DNA of 64,000 bases from Sphingomonas sp. (GTDB lineage Bacteria; Pseudomonadota; Alphaproteobacteria; Sphingomonadales; Sphingomonadaceae): positions 1 to 64,000 of the forward strand of contig JAFKLY010000003.1 of assembly GCA_017304655.1 (NCBI GenBank). The letters are read 5' to 3'. The notes under the pieces are model-generated. The model was not told the origin of the DNA, ran no database searches, and saw nothing but the letters and a program-made list of their open reading frames with translations. The position numbers and the translations under genes are program-made. Shown here in pieces: positions 8,903 through 16,785 of this stretch (its first letter is position 1; every line of letters begins with the position of its first letter).

Positions 8903-10633
8903 TTAGTGCGCGCCGCCACCGTCCACCTGACGTTTCAATTCCTCACCCAGCGGCGGGGTATAGGTCAGTGGCTTTCCAGCAGCCTTCGCCGCATCCTTCG
9001 CAGCGCTGTCCGGCACGATATTGTCGAAGCGATCAGTCGGATTGGGGTCGATATACCAGGATTCTGGGAAAGGCGCGGCGCCGGTACCACCCTTCATCCT
9101 GCGCACAGCGCCGATCGACTTGCGAGCCATATAGGGAATCAGATGCTCACCCTTGCGATTGCCGAGCTGAAGGAACAGCGCTTGCCGCAGTGTGCGCTTT
9201 GTCTCCGAATAGCGTGGATCATCGACGAGGTTTTTCATCTCGTCGGGATCGGCGGCCAGGTCGTAAAGCTCGTCCGTATCGTAGATTCCGTAATACTGGA
9301 TGTACTTTAGATTACCTCGCGTGATCGCAAAGGTGGTGGGCGTCATTGGGAAATTATACTCCCAATAATATTCATAAACGAAATCGCCGGGCTTCCAGTC
9401 GGCAGCTGACGTCGTTCCGTTCCACAGCGACCAGGCGCTCTGCCCTTCGAATTGTTCGGGCCGGGAAGCGCCTGCAACATCCAAAAACGTCGGCGCAAAA
9501 TCCAGATTACGAATACGCCCCCCGTTCACCTGGCCGGCCGGCACCGTGCCGGGCTCCCACACGACGAGCGGCACGCGCACCGATGCCTGATAGGCGTTGC
9601 GCTTGTCGATGAGGCCATGCTCGCCGATCATGTAGCCATTGTCAGAAGTGAACACGACAAGGGTGTCCTTGTCCAACTTGTTCTTCCGCAAGAACTCCAT
9701 AATCCGGCCGAGACTGTCGTCGATCGCAGACAACGTTCCATAATAATATTTTAGGTAGTCCGTCATTGGCACATTGGAGTTGTAGAAAAACTCGATTCCG
9801 TGCCAGGTATTGCGCTGATCATGCACCCAGCGGGGTTTGCCGGCACTGTTCTCGGGCGTGTCCGCAGCACTGGCGGGCAACGAGAACTTCACGTTATCAT
9901 ATTGGTGAGCATAACGCGGCGGCGGCAACGGATCCGAATGCACGCCCTTGTGGCTGAGATACAAAAAGAACGGTTTGCTGGGATCGCGCTCCTTCGTGAG
10001 CCAGTTCATCGCATAGTCGGTTAGCTCATCCGTGATATACCCGGTGCGAGCGACCTCCTTGCCATCGACATTCAGGGTCGAGCCGTCGCCGGATTCGGCA
10101 CTGGGGCCCTTCTGGGGCCAATAGGTGCCTTGCCCCTTGAAACTGACCCACTTTGAGAAGCCAGGACGCGGCGCGTCGGTCGCAGCCCCCATATGCCACT
10201 TGCCAAAGAACGCCGTCTCATAGCCGGCCTTCTGGAGATAGCTGGGAAAATAGGTGAGCGCAGCCTCGCTGCTATCGTTGTTATCCACCACGCGGTGGTT
10301 GCGCGCAGTTTGCCCGGTGAGGATGGTCGCGCGGCTTGGACTGCAGAGCGAGGACGTCACAACGGCATTGGGAAAATAGGAGCCTTCCTTTGCCATGCGG
10401 TCGATGTTTGGCGTCTTCAGCAGCCCCGGCTGCAGGAAGCCCATCCCGTCGTACCGAAGATCGTCGACCAGGACGAAAATGATGTTGCGCGGCTTTTGCT
10501 GAGCAGGAGCGGTCGTCGCTGCGAGTGGCGTTTTCTGTGCGCCGGCGACGGCCATAGTGGTGGCTGAGAAGGCCGCGAATGTCGCCGCGCCCGTCATGGC
10601 GATACGAATGATTGCTTTGGACAACTTGGCCAC
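8903..10633 (-). CDS. Type I sulfatase, N-acetylglucosamine-6-sulfatase-like
   Basis: About 576 residues. The GTG at 10633 is chosen because GGAGAG lies 6 bases before it and a signal peptide follows (AKLSKAIIRIAMTGAATFAA). VDDLRYDGMG holds the metal-binding Asp pair, and LCSPSRATILTG is a normal C-x-P-S-R activation site (Cys97). The segment DNGYMIGEHGL followed by DKRNAYQASVRVPLVV is characteristic of the GlcNAc-6-sulfatase branch, which removes 6-O-sulfate from amino sugars but also acts on other glycans. A 24-base operator-like palindrome lies about 130 bases upstream. The LacI gene follows 125 bases downstream and may be co-transcribed. Confidence 0.9.
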   Translation of the reverse strand: MAKLSKAIIRIAMTGAATFAAFSATTMAVAGAQKTPLAATTAPAQQKPRNIIFVLVDDLRYDGMGFLQPGLLKTPNIDRMAKEGSYFPNAVVTSSLCSPSRATILTGQTARNHRVVDNNDSSEAALTYFPSYLQKAGYETAFFGKWHMGAATDAPRPGFSKWVSFKGQGTYWPQKGPSAESGDGSTLNVDGKEVARTGYITDELTDYAMNWLTKERDPSKPFFLYLSHKGVHSDPLPPPRYAHQYDNVKFSLPASAADTPENSAGKPRWVHDQRNTWHGIEFFYNSNVPMTDYLKYYYGTLSAIDDSLGRIMEFLRKNKLDKDTLVVFTSDNGYMIGEHGLIDKRNAYQASVRVPLVVWEPGTVPAGQVNGGRIRNLDFAPTFLDVAGASRPEQFEGQSAWSLWNGTTSAADWKPGDFVYEYYWEYNFPMTPTTFAITRGNLKYIQYYGIYDTDELYDLAADPDEMKNLVDDPRYSETKRTLRQALFLQLGNRKGEHLIPYMARKSIGAVRRMKGGTGAAPFPESWYIDPNPTDRFDNIVPDSAAKDAAKAAGKPLTYTPPLGEELKRQVDGGGAH

Positions 10634-10764
10634 GTAGCTCTCTCCCAATTCGCGCGCTTACCAGCGCTCTTCTATCTTGCGCCTCAGGCTGGAGGCTGAC
10701 GAGGAAACGAGCAGCTTTGGAGTGCTAGAACTCATAGCCATCCCATCCAAGGTGCAGGCCTATC

Positions 10765-10788
10765 AAATTTGGCAGCGTTGTCAAATTT
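10765..10788. promoter_or_regulatory. LacI-type operator candidate upstream of sulfatase
   Basis: A 24-base near-perfect palindrome with AAATTTG and CAAATTT arms; only two symmetric pairs are mismatched. On the minus strand its core reads TTTGACAACGCTGCCAAA, identical to the site at 13637-13658. The embedded TTGACA faces the sulfatase gene that starts at 10633. It is most simply a repressor site overlapping the -35 element. Confidence 0.75.
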
Positions 10789-10846
10789 CTAAAAGGCTCA
10801 ACTCTACCGCTTATGGTCGATGGTCCTCAGCCGGCTCGCCACGCCA

Positions 10847-12223
10847 TCACTGTGGCAACCATTGGCGAGGAACATTGCGTCGCGGAGGTGCCGCCCGTTG
10901 GCTATCTAACGGACTTGGCCCCGTGCGAAGTGCCGCGAATTGTGCGGTCACTGCCCGCAGTCGCTCCTGCATCGTTACCACGATGTCGGGATGCAATGAG
11001 GCGACGCTATATTGCTCGCCCGGTCTACCCATATCGTACAATTGCGGATAGCCACGACCCTCGAGATACATCAGCCGATCCATGTAGAAATCCGCACTCA
11101 CATACTTCCAGGCCTGCGTCCGCAAACCGACGATGTCCTCGCCCTGAAAGAGCAGAAGCTCGGCATGCGGTGAAGCGCCACCGCGCGTGAGGACTGGGGC
11201 GATGTCCTTCCCATCAAGCTCCACACCGGACGGCAGCGGGAGATTGGCGAGCTCGCAAAAGGTTGGGAGGAGATCGATCCCCATGGCGATCGCCTCAGAA
11301 CGTCGATTGGCGGGAATTCGGCCAGGCCATCGCGCAATAAAAGGAACGCGCGAGGCGCCGTCATACGCACCCCCTCCCTTGCGCTGACGCAAGTCGCCAG
11401 TCGAACCCTCAAACCAAGGGCCATTATCCGAGGTGAAGACGAGCATCGTGTCGCGATCGATGCCAAGCGCTTTCAACTTGGCGACCAGACGACCAACGAT
11501 CGCATCAATTTCCATGACCGAGTCGCCATAAGCGCCCGCTGATCTGGATTTCCCTTCAAAGCCGGGAGCGGAATAGTTCGGCAGATGCGGTGAACTCAGC
11601 GCCAGTTCCAGGAAGAACGGCTGGTTACGCTGCTCCTCGATGAACCGCTCGGCCCGTTCGTAAAATCGCTGCTGCAATCGCGGATAATCTGGCTCCCATT
11701 CCCCTGTCTGCCCGGATTGGTCGAACTCGAAGACTTTCAGAGGCGCAATGTCATGACTATAGGGAATGCCATAAAAGAGGTCGAACCCGTAGAAAGTCGG
11801 CGACCAGCTCGGGCCGCTATGTCCAAGATGCCATTTGCCGATCAATGCCGATCGATAGGCAGGCTTCAGGGCCTGAGCGATCGTCACCTCGGATCGAGGC
11901 ATGGTCGCCCTGTCCGCTGCGAGCAAAACCTTGGAAAGCCCGGTGCGGATCGGGTAGCGGCCAGTCAATAATCCTGCGCGCGAGGGTGTGCAGACGTTGG
12001 CCGGCGCGTAATAGTCCGTGAGCGTAAGGCCCTCGCGTGCTAGACGATCAAGGTGCGGCGTTGGGATGTCGCGCCCGCCGGTCGGGCCGATATCGCCATA
12101 TCCCAGATCATCGCAGCAGATGACGATGAAATTTGGTCGACGCCCCGCCTTCGGCATGCCCCCATGCGCGAGACTACTGGCCATCAGGGCAAGCCCGCCT
12201 GCCAGGACCTTCCTTCGATCCAT
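10847..12223 (-). CDS. Type I sulfatase, arylsulfatase A-like
   Basis: About 458 residues from the ATG at 12223 (GGGAG about 8 bases upstream). A Tat-like signal (MDRRKVLAGGLALMASSLAH) is followed by CCDDLGYGDIG (metal site), NVCTPSRAGLLTGRYP (activation Cys78, normal C-x-P-S-R), GKWHLG and FTSDNGPW. This is the arylsulfatase A / exo-sulfatase layout. The gene begins 22 bases after the permease stop, so the two are very likely one operon running from the divergent promoter near 13.6 kb. Its 3' end lies 58 bases from the operator palindrome of the next unit. Confidence 0.9.
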   Translation of the reverse strand: MDRRKVLAGGLALMASSLAHGGMPKAGRRPNFIVICCDDLGYGDIGPTGGRDIPTPHLDRLAREGLTLTDYYAPANVCTPSRAGLLTGRYPIRTGLSKVLLAADRATMPRSEVTIAQALKPAYRSALIGKWHLGHSGPSWSPTFYGFDLFYGIPYSHDIAPLKVFEFDQSGQTGEWEPDYPRLQQRFYERAERFIEEQRNQPFFLELALSSPHLPNYSAPGFEGKSRSAGAYGDSVMEIDAIVGRLVAKLKALGIDRDTMLVFTSDNGPWFEGSTGDLRQRKGGGAYDGASRVPFIARWPGRIPANRRSEAIAMGIDLLPTFCELANLPLPSGVELDGKDIAPVLTRGGASPHAELLLFQGEDIVGLRTQAWKYVSADFYMDRLMYLEGRGYPQLYDMGRPGEQYSVASLHPDIVVTMQERLRAVTAQFAALRTGPSPLDSQRAAPPRRNVPRQWLPQ

Positions 12224-12245
12224 CGTTTTCACTCCCATCCCCTTG

Positions 12246-13547
12246 TCAGATCGAGACATCCGCGGAGCGTCTGCGGGCATAGAGGCCAAAGGCGGCGATC
12301 AGCAGATAGCAAAACGCCGGTAAAACGAGCGCCGTCGAAAGGCTCCCGGTGAGGTCTGCAAGATGACCGGTCAGCGGCGGGATGATAGCACCGCCGACGA
12401 TCGCAACGCAGATAACGCCCGAACCGTCCGCCGCCCGTGGACCGAGTCCTTCGCTGGCCAGGCTGAAAATCGTCGGGAACATGATTGAATTCATGAGGCC
12501 GATTGCCAGAAGGCTGTAGCCCGCAATGACACCGGTCGTGCTGACTGATACGGCAATCAGGACAATGGCGCCAAGCGCGTTGAAGGCGAGCACCTTTCCG
12601 GGATTGATCGCCCGCAGAAGCGCAGAACCGACAAAGCGCCCAATCAATGCGCCGCCCCAATATAGCGGGATGAGCTGGCCAGCTACCCTATCAGCGAGGC
12701 CGAGCACACGTTGCTCGCCAAGATAGTTGACGATAACGGAACCGATCGCGACTTCCGCCCCCACATACAAGAAGATCGACAAAGTCCCGAAACTGAATCG
12801 CGGGCGACGCAAAAGGCCAAAACTGGCCGCTATCGATCCTCCATCATGCCGCTCGTTCTTCAAGCGGTGCCGGTTTATCCAAACCACGATGGCGACCAGT
12901 GCGAGCGCGAAGGCAAGCCCGAGATAGGCCCGCATGACGGTCTGCGTCTCAGCCGCACGGTAAGCATCAAGTGCGGCACCCTCCAGGGCGCTGGCATCGA
13001 CATTCGCGAGGCCACCGAGAATGAGGATCGCGCCGAAATAGGGAAAAACAGTTGTGCCCAGGGAATTGAACGCCTGCGCGAAGGTCAGGCGCGAATGCAC
13101 CGTGGCGGGAGGCCCGAGAAGCGAAATTAGCGGGTTCGCGACAACCTGAACAATGGTGACGCCACTTGCGAGCACGAACAACGCCAGAAGAAACAGGCCG
13201 AATGTCGCCGTCGCCGAGGCTGGAATGAACAGCAGACACCCCGCCATCATCGCCAGCAAGCCGATCACCGTCCCCTGCATATAGCCGACCTTCTTCACCA
13301 GCGCGGCACCGGGAATGCTCATGATCGCGTAAGCGGCAAAAAACGCCGTCTGAACGAGCATGGCCTGCATGTAGTTGAGGGTGAAGAGATCCTTCAGCTT
13401 GGGGATGATCACGTCGTTGAGCGAGGTGATCCCCCCAAAAATGAAGAACAATGCCATCACGAACGGCCGAAGCTCGGGTGCGTCGGTGTGGTCCCCTTCG
13501 CGCTCAAGAGTAGCCGCCTCGCTACTGCCCGGTGACATGATTGCCAT
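12246..13547 (-). CDS. FHS/FucP-family sugar:H+ symporter (MFS)
   Basis: About 433 residues with roughly 12 hydrophobic segments. FFIFGGITSLNDVIIPKLK in the first helix and the GxxxxKKxGY loop region match the fucose-galactose-glucose:H+ symporter family. The start at 13547 is chosen because GGAGG lies 6 bases before that ATG; two earlier in-frame ATGs have no such spacing. It would carry the monosaccharide released by the sulfatases and the glycosidase across the inner membrane. L-fucose, galactose or glucose are the family's usual substrates, so a sulfated fucan or galactan is possible but unproven. It is divergent from a sulfatase gene across a 280-base promoter region. Confidence 0.85.
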   Translation of the reverse strand: MAIMSPGSSEAATLEREGDHTDAPELRPFVMALFFIFGGITSLNDVIIPKLKDLFTLNYMQAMLVQTAFFAAYAIMSIPGAALVKKVGYMQGTVIGLLAMMAGCLLFIPASATATFGLFLLALFVLASGVTIVQVVANPLISLLGPPATVHSRLTFAQAFNSLGTTVFPYFGAILILGGLANVDASALEGAALDAYRAAETQTVMRAYLGLAFALALVAIVVWINRHRLKNERHDGGSIAASFGLLRRPRFSFGTLSIFLYVGAEVAIGSVIVNYLGEQRVLGLADRVAGQLIPLYWGGALIGRFVGSALLRAINPGKVLAFNALGAIVLIAVSVSTTGVIAGYSLLAIGLMNSIMFPTIFSLASEGLGPRAADGSGVICVAIVGGAIIPPLTGHLADLTGSLSTALVLPAFCYLLIAAFGLYARRRSADVSI

Positions 13548-13636
13548 CTTCATCCTCCACCTCATCGACGCGCAAATTCTGGCTCGCGCATCTCACCCTT
13601 TAAGAGCATGCACACAAAAGCGAGCGTGTCACGCCT

Positions 13637-13658
13637 AATTTGACAACGCTGCCAAATT
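13637..13658. promoter_or_regulatory. LacI-type operator candidate in divergent promoter
   Basis: The core TTTGACAACGCTGCCAAA, extended by AA and TT, is the exact reverse complement of the site at 10765-10788. It lies between the permease gene (minus strand) and the sulfatase gene at 13830 (plus strand). TTGACA at 13640-13645 followed 17 bases later by AGTGAT could be a promoter reading toward the sulfatase. One repressor bound here could silence both directions. Confidence 0.75.
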
Positions 13659-13776
13659 GGGTAGTGATCTGCGCTGGCAGGGCGCCAGCCCGTTATGCCC
13701 TGCCGAGCAAACCAAGTGAGAGAGGAGCCCAAAACGGTTCATGCCTCTTGCTGTTGCGGTTTTTGAGGAGAGGTCC

Positions 13777-13833
13777 ATGATGGCCGTATCGACCATGAGT
13801 GCGCGCGCAACAGCCGGTCTCAGCACACGATGA
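13777..13833 (+). CDS. Short upstream ORF coupled to the sulfatase start
   Basis: An 18-codon ORF (MMAVSTMSARATAGLSTR) begins at 13777 behind a strong GAGGAGAGG ribosome site. Its TGA at 13831-13833 overlaps the sulfatase ATG at 13830 as ATGA. The sulfatase itself has no good ribosome site, so translation may depend on this leader by coupling. I see no conserved domain and no codon run that suggests amino-acid sensing. Confidence 0.4.
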   Translation: MMAVSTMSARATAGLSTR

Positions 13834-15713
13834 CTGATCTGCCTTCACGTCGGGACATTCTGAGCGCGAGTGCCGGTCTGGCGGCTGCCATGGCCAGTCC
13901 GCCGGCAGCGGCGAGCAAGTCAGGCGATCGCAAACGCCCAAACATCCTGTGGCTCGTGAGTGAGGACAATAATCCCTACGTCGGCGCCTACGGCGACAAG
14001 CTTGCGCGCACGCCGACCATCGATGCGCTGGCACGAAAGGGTCTGCTCTTTCGCAATGTCTATTCCTGTGCGCCCGTTTGCGCGCCCTCACGCTTCGGTA
14101 TCTTGACCGGCATATACCCGGAAAGCTGCGCCCCGGCGAACCAGATGCGGGCCGTCGCGCACCTGCCTGAGCATTTCCGGACTTATCCGGAACTGATGCG
14201 CGCACAGGGGTATCACTGCACCAACAACGCCAAGACCGACTATAATTGCGATGTCGATCCCGCCGCGATCTGGGACGTTCAAGGCAAGGAGGCGCACTGG
14301 CGCACGCGCAAGGATGCCGCGCAGCCGTTCATGGCGGTCTTCAATTATGAGACCACCCATGAGTCGCGTATCTTCAAGCCGACCAGGGGGCACGTGACGC
14401 CGGAGATGGTATCCATCCCGCCCTTCCTGCCTGATACGCCCGGCATCCGGCAGGATTTTGCCAGCTATTACAATCTCATGGAAGTGATGGACGAGCAGCT
14501 TGCGGAACGCCTTCGCGAACTGGAGGCCGACGGGCTCGCCGAAAACACCATCGTTTTCCATTATTCGGACAATGGCGGCATACTCGGACGATCGAAGCGG
14601 TACTGCTACGATGAAGGCTTGCGTTGTGAGATGGTGGTTTATGTCCCGCCCAAATGGCGGCACCTGATGCCCGCGGCGCCAGGCAGCGAGATTCGTACGC
14701 CGGTCAGCCTCATCGACCTGGCGCCCACCGTTCTGGCTTTGGCCGGCGCGCCACAACCTTCTCAGATGAGCGGCAAGCCATTCCTGGGCAGAGGCGCACG
14801 TCCACAGACATATGCCTTCGGCGCTCGCAACCGAATGGACGAAAGGATCGATTTCCAACGCACCGTTACCGATGGCCGCTGGCGCTATATCCGCAACTAC
14901 ATGCCACATCGCCCCTGGGGCCAACATCAGGCGTTCGAATGGCTTGCGACAGGATATCAGGAATGGGAGCAGGCACATCTCGACGGGGCACTCAATCCGA
15001 CACAGGATCGCTTCTTCCAGACCAAGCCCTTTGAGGAACTCTACGATCTTGCCGCCGATCCGCACGAGATAGCCGACCTCGCACGCGATCCGGTGCATGC
15101 CTCGACGCTGACGAAGCTCCGGCGACTGCTCGACGAACACATGATCGCTATTCATGACAATGGCTTCATTCCCGAGGGCATGACCGGTGAAGGATGGGTC
15201 GCCTCGCGGGACAAGCGGCTCTATCCGCTCAAAGAAGTTATGGCCCTCGCCCATCTGGCGGCATCGGGACAGCCCGAAGCCCTTCCCGCTCTGAGTCAAG
15301 CCCTCGAAAGCCCCACTGAGGTGATCCGCTATTGGGCCGCAATAGGGCTTGTGATCCAAGGACAGAACGCCACAACGGCTCGCGCGCAGATGCGCGACAA
15401 ACTCGAGCACGAAGCATCACCACACGTGCGCGTCCAGCTTTGCGAAGCGCTGGCAAAACTCGACGAGACAGACCAGTCGGTGCCGGCCTTGATCGCGCTA
15501 TGTGCGCCAGACTTTCCCTGGCAGATTCGCCTCCAGGCATTCAACGCGCTGACCTTCATTGGTGATCGGGCACGGCCCGCCCTCGAAACCGCGAGGGCTG
15601 CGTGGAACGACAAGAAGGTCTTCATCAAGAGTGCCGCACGGTATCTCGCGCTCCGGCTGACAGGCGAGTACCGACCCTCTGTTGCGATCTTCGACTGGAA
15701 CGGCGGAGAGTAA
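13830..15713 (+). CDS. Type I sulfatase with C-terminal HEAT-like repeats
   Basis: A 627-residue sulfatase. A Tat signal (SRRDILSASAGLAAAMA) precedes NILWLVSEDNNPYVG (here E-D replaces the usual DD metal pair), CAPVCAPSRFGILTG (activation Cys84, C-x-P-S-R), TNNAKTDYN and a HYSDNGG metal site. After about residue 470 the sequence changes to helical repeats (LAHLAASGQPEALPALSQAL and similar), i.e. HEAT-like repeats of about 150 residues. This architecture is found in sulfatases related to N-sulfoglucosamine sulfohydrolase. It is first in an operon with the FGE gene and the GH3 gene, and lies next to the operator at 13637-13658. Confidence 0.9.
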   Translation: MTDLPSRRDILSASAGLAAAMASPPAAASKSGDRKRPNILWLVSEDNNPYVGAYGDKLARTPTIDALARKGLLFRNVYSCAPVCAPSRFGILTGIYPESCAPANQMRAVAHLPEHFRTYPELMRAQGYHCTNNAKTDYNCDVDPAAIWDVQGKEAHWRTRKDAAQPFMAVFNYETTHESRIFKPTRGHVTPEMVSIPPFLPDTPGIRQDFASYYNLMEVMDEQLAERLRELEADGLAENTIVFHYSDNGGILGRSKRYCYDEGLRCEMVVYVPPKWRHLMPAAPGSEIRTPVSLIDLAPTVLALAGAPQPSQMSGKPFLGRGARPQTYAFGARNRMDERIDFQRTVTDGRWRYIRNYMPHRPWGQHQAFEWLATGYQEWEQAHLDGALNPTQDRFFQTKPFEELYDLAADPHEIADLARDPVHASTLTKLRRLLDEHMIAIHDNGFIPEGMTGEGWVASRDKRLYPLKEVMALAHLAASGQPEALPALSQALESPTEVIRYWAAIGLVIQGQNATTARAQMRDKLEHEASPHVRVQLCEALAKLDETDQSVPALIALCAPDFPWQIRLQAFNALTFIGDRARPALETARAAWNDKKVFIKSAARYLALRLTGEYRPSVAIFDWNGGE

Positions 15714-15808
15714 CCAATGAGGCAATGCACGTGCCCAAACCTACTCACATGCCGCCGAACAGCGCAGGCACAAGGGCCAGTGCCTCGGCTTTTGGGAAGG
15801 AGTCCGGC

Positions 15809-16759
15809 GTGAGCGCGGCAGACAAGAGCGGGATGCGCTGGATTGAAGGCGGCACGTTCCAGATGGGCTCGGATCGCTTCTACCCGGAAGAAGCACCCGT
15901 CCGTCCAATCCGCGTGGATGGGTTCTGGATCGACGAAACGCCGGTCACCAATCGTGCATTTGCGGCATTTGTCGACGCGACCGGCTATCGAACACTGGCC
16001 GAGATCCCACCAGATCCCGAAGATTATCCCGGCATGGACCCTTCGCTCGCGATGGCGGGGTCGCTCCTGTTCGTTCCGACAACGGGACCAGTCGATCTCA
16101 GCGACTATAGCCAGTGGTGGACCTTCAGTTGCGGCACGGACTGGCGACACCCTCACGCCCCCGAGAGCAGCCTTGAGGGTCTTGAAGATCATCCGGTCGT
16201 TCATGTGGCCTATCAGGATGCCGAAGCCTATGCCCGTTGGGCCGGTAAGACGCTGCCGACCGAAGCGGAATGGGAATTCGCCGCGCGCGGCGGCAGCGAT
16301 GAGACGGACTATGCCTGGGGCGACACCCTGGCCCCAGACGGTCAAATGCTCGCCAACTACTGGCAAGGCCCCTTCCCGCACGGAAACACGCGGGAAGACG
16401 GCTATGAACGCACCTCCCCGGTGCGAAGCTATCCGCCGAACGGCTACGATCTTTACGACATGATCGGCAACGTCTGGGAATGGACCGCCGACTGGTTCGC
16501 GCAGCCCAAGGTTGAGCCTAAACGACGCGGTAGCTGCTGCGTTCCGGCCAATCCCAGAGGCGCCCTCAAGCGGGAAAGCCTCGATCCCGCCACGCCCTGG
16601 ATGACCATCCCGCGCAAAGTCCTCAAGGGCGGATCACATCTGTGCGCGGAGAGTTACTGCCAGCGCTATCGCCCGGCCGCTCGCCACCCCCAGGCCATCG
16701 ACAGTTCCACGAGCCATATCGGCTTCCGCTGCATCATTCGCCGGCCGCGCAAGGCCTGA
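15809..16759 (+). CDS. Formylglycine-generating enzyme (sulfatase-modifying factor)
   Basis: About 316 residues if it starts at the GTG at 15809, which has GGGAAGGAG at 6 bases; an ATG at 15725, 11 bases after the sulfatase stop, is the alternative. The FGE-sulfatase domain starts at MRWIEGGTFQMGSD and includes the PVTNRAFAAFV, LPTEAEWEFAARGG and GNVWEWTADW motifs. The C-terminal HLCAESYC holds two cysteines five apart (Cys279, Cys284), equivalent to the copper-binding catalytic pair Cys336/Cys341 of human FGE. It should therefore be a true aerobic FGE rather than a lectin-like or EgtB-like relative. It would convert the Cys of the neighbouring sulfatases to formylglycine before export. Confidence 0.92.
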   Translation: MSAADKSGMRWIEGGTFQMGSDRFYPEEAPVRPIRVDGFWIDETPVTNRAFAAFVDATGYRTLAEIPPDPEDYPGMDPSLAMAGSLLFVPTTGPVDLSDYSQWWTFSCGTDWRHPHAPESSLEGLEDHPVVHVAYQDAEAYARWAGKTLPTEAEWEFAARGGSDETDYAWGDTLAPDGQMLANYWQGPFPHGNTREDGYERTSPVRSYPPNGYDLYDMIGNVWEWTADWFAQPKVEPKRRGSCCVPANPRGALKRESLDPATPWMTIPRKVLKGGSHLCAESYCQRYRPAARHPQAIDSSTSHIGFRCIIRRPRKA

Positions 16760-16785
16760 TTCTCATTCTCGAAAGTCCCTTCATC

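Noticed and set aside
14088..15410. Minus-strand open frame opposite the HEAT-repeat sulfatase
   Set aside because: Shadow of the sulfatase, which has Tat signal, CAPSR and operon context.
15725..15808. Extended N-terminus of the FGE from the ATG at 15725
   Set aside because: Possible, but the GTG at 15809 has a much better ribosome site and gives the usual FGE length.
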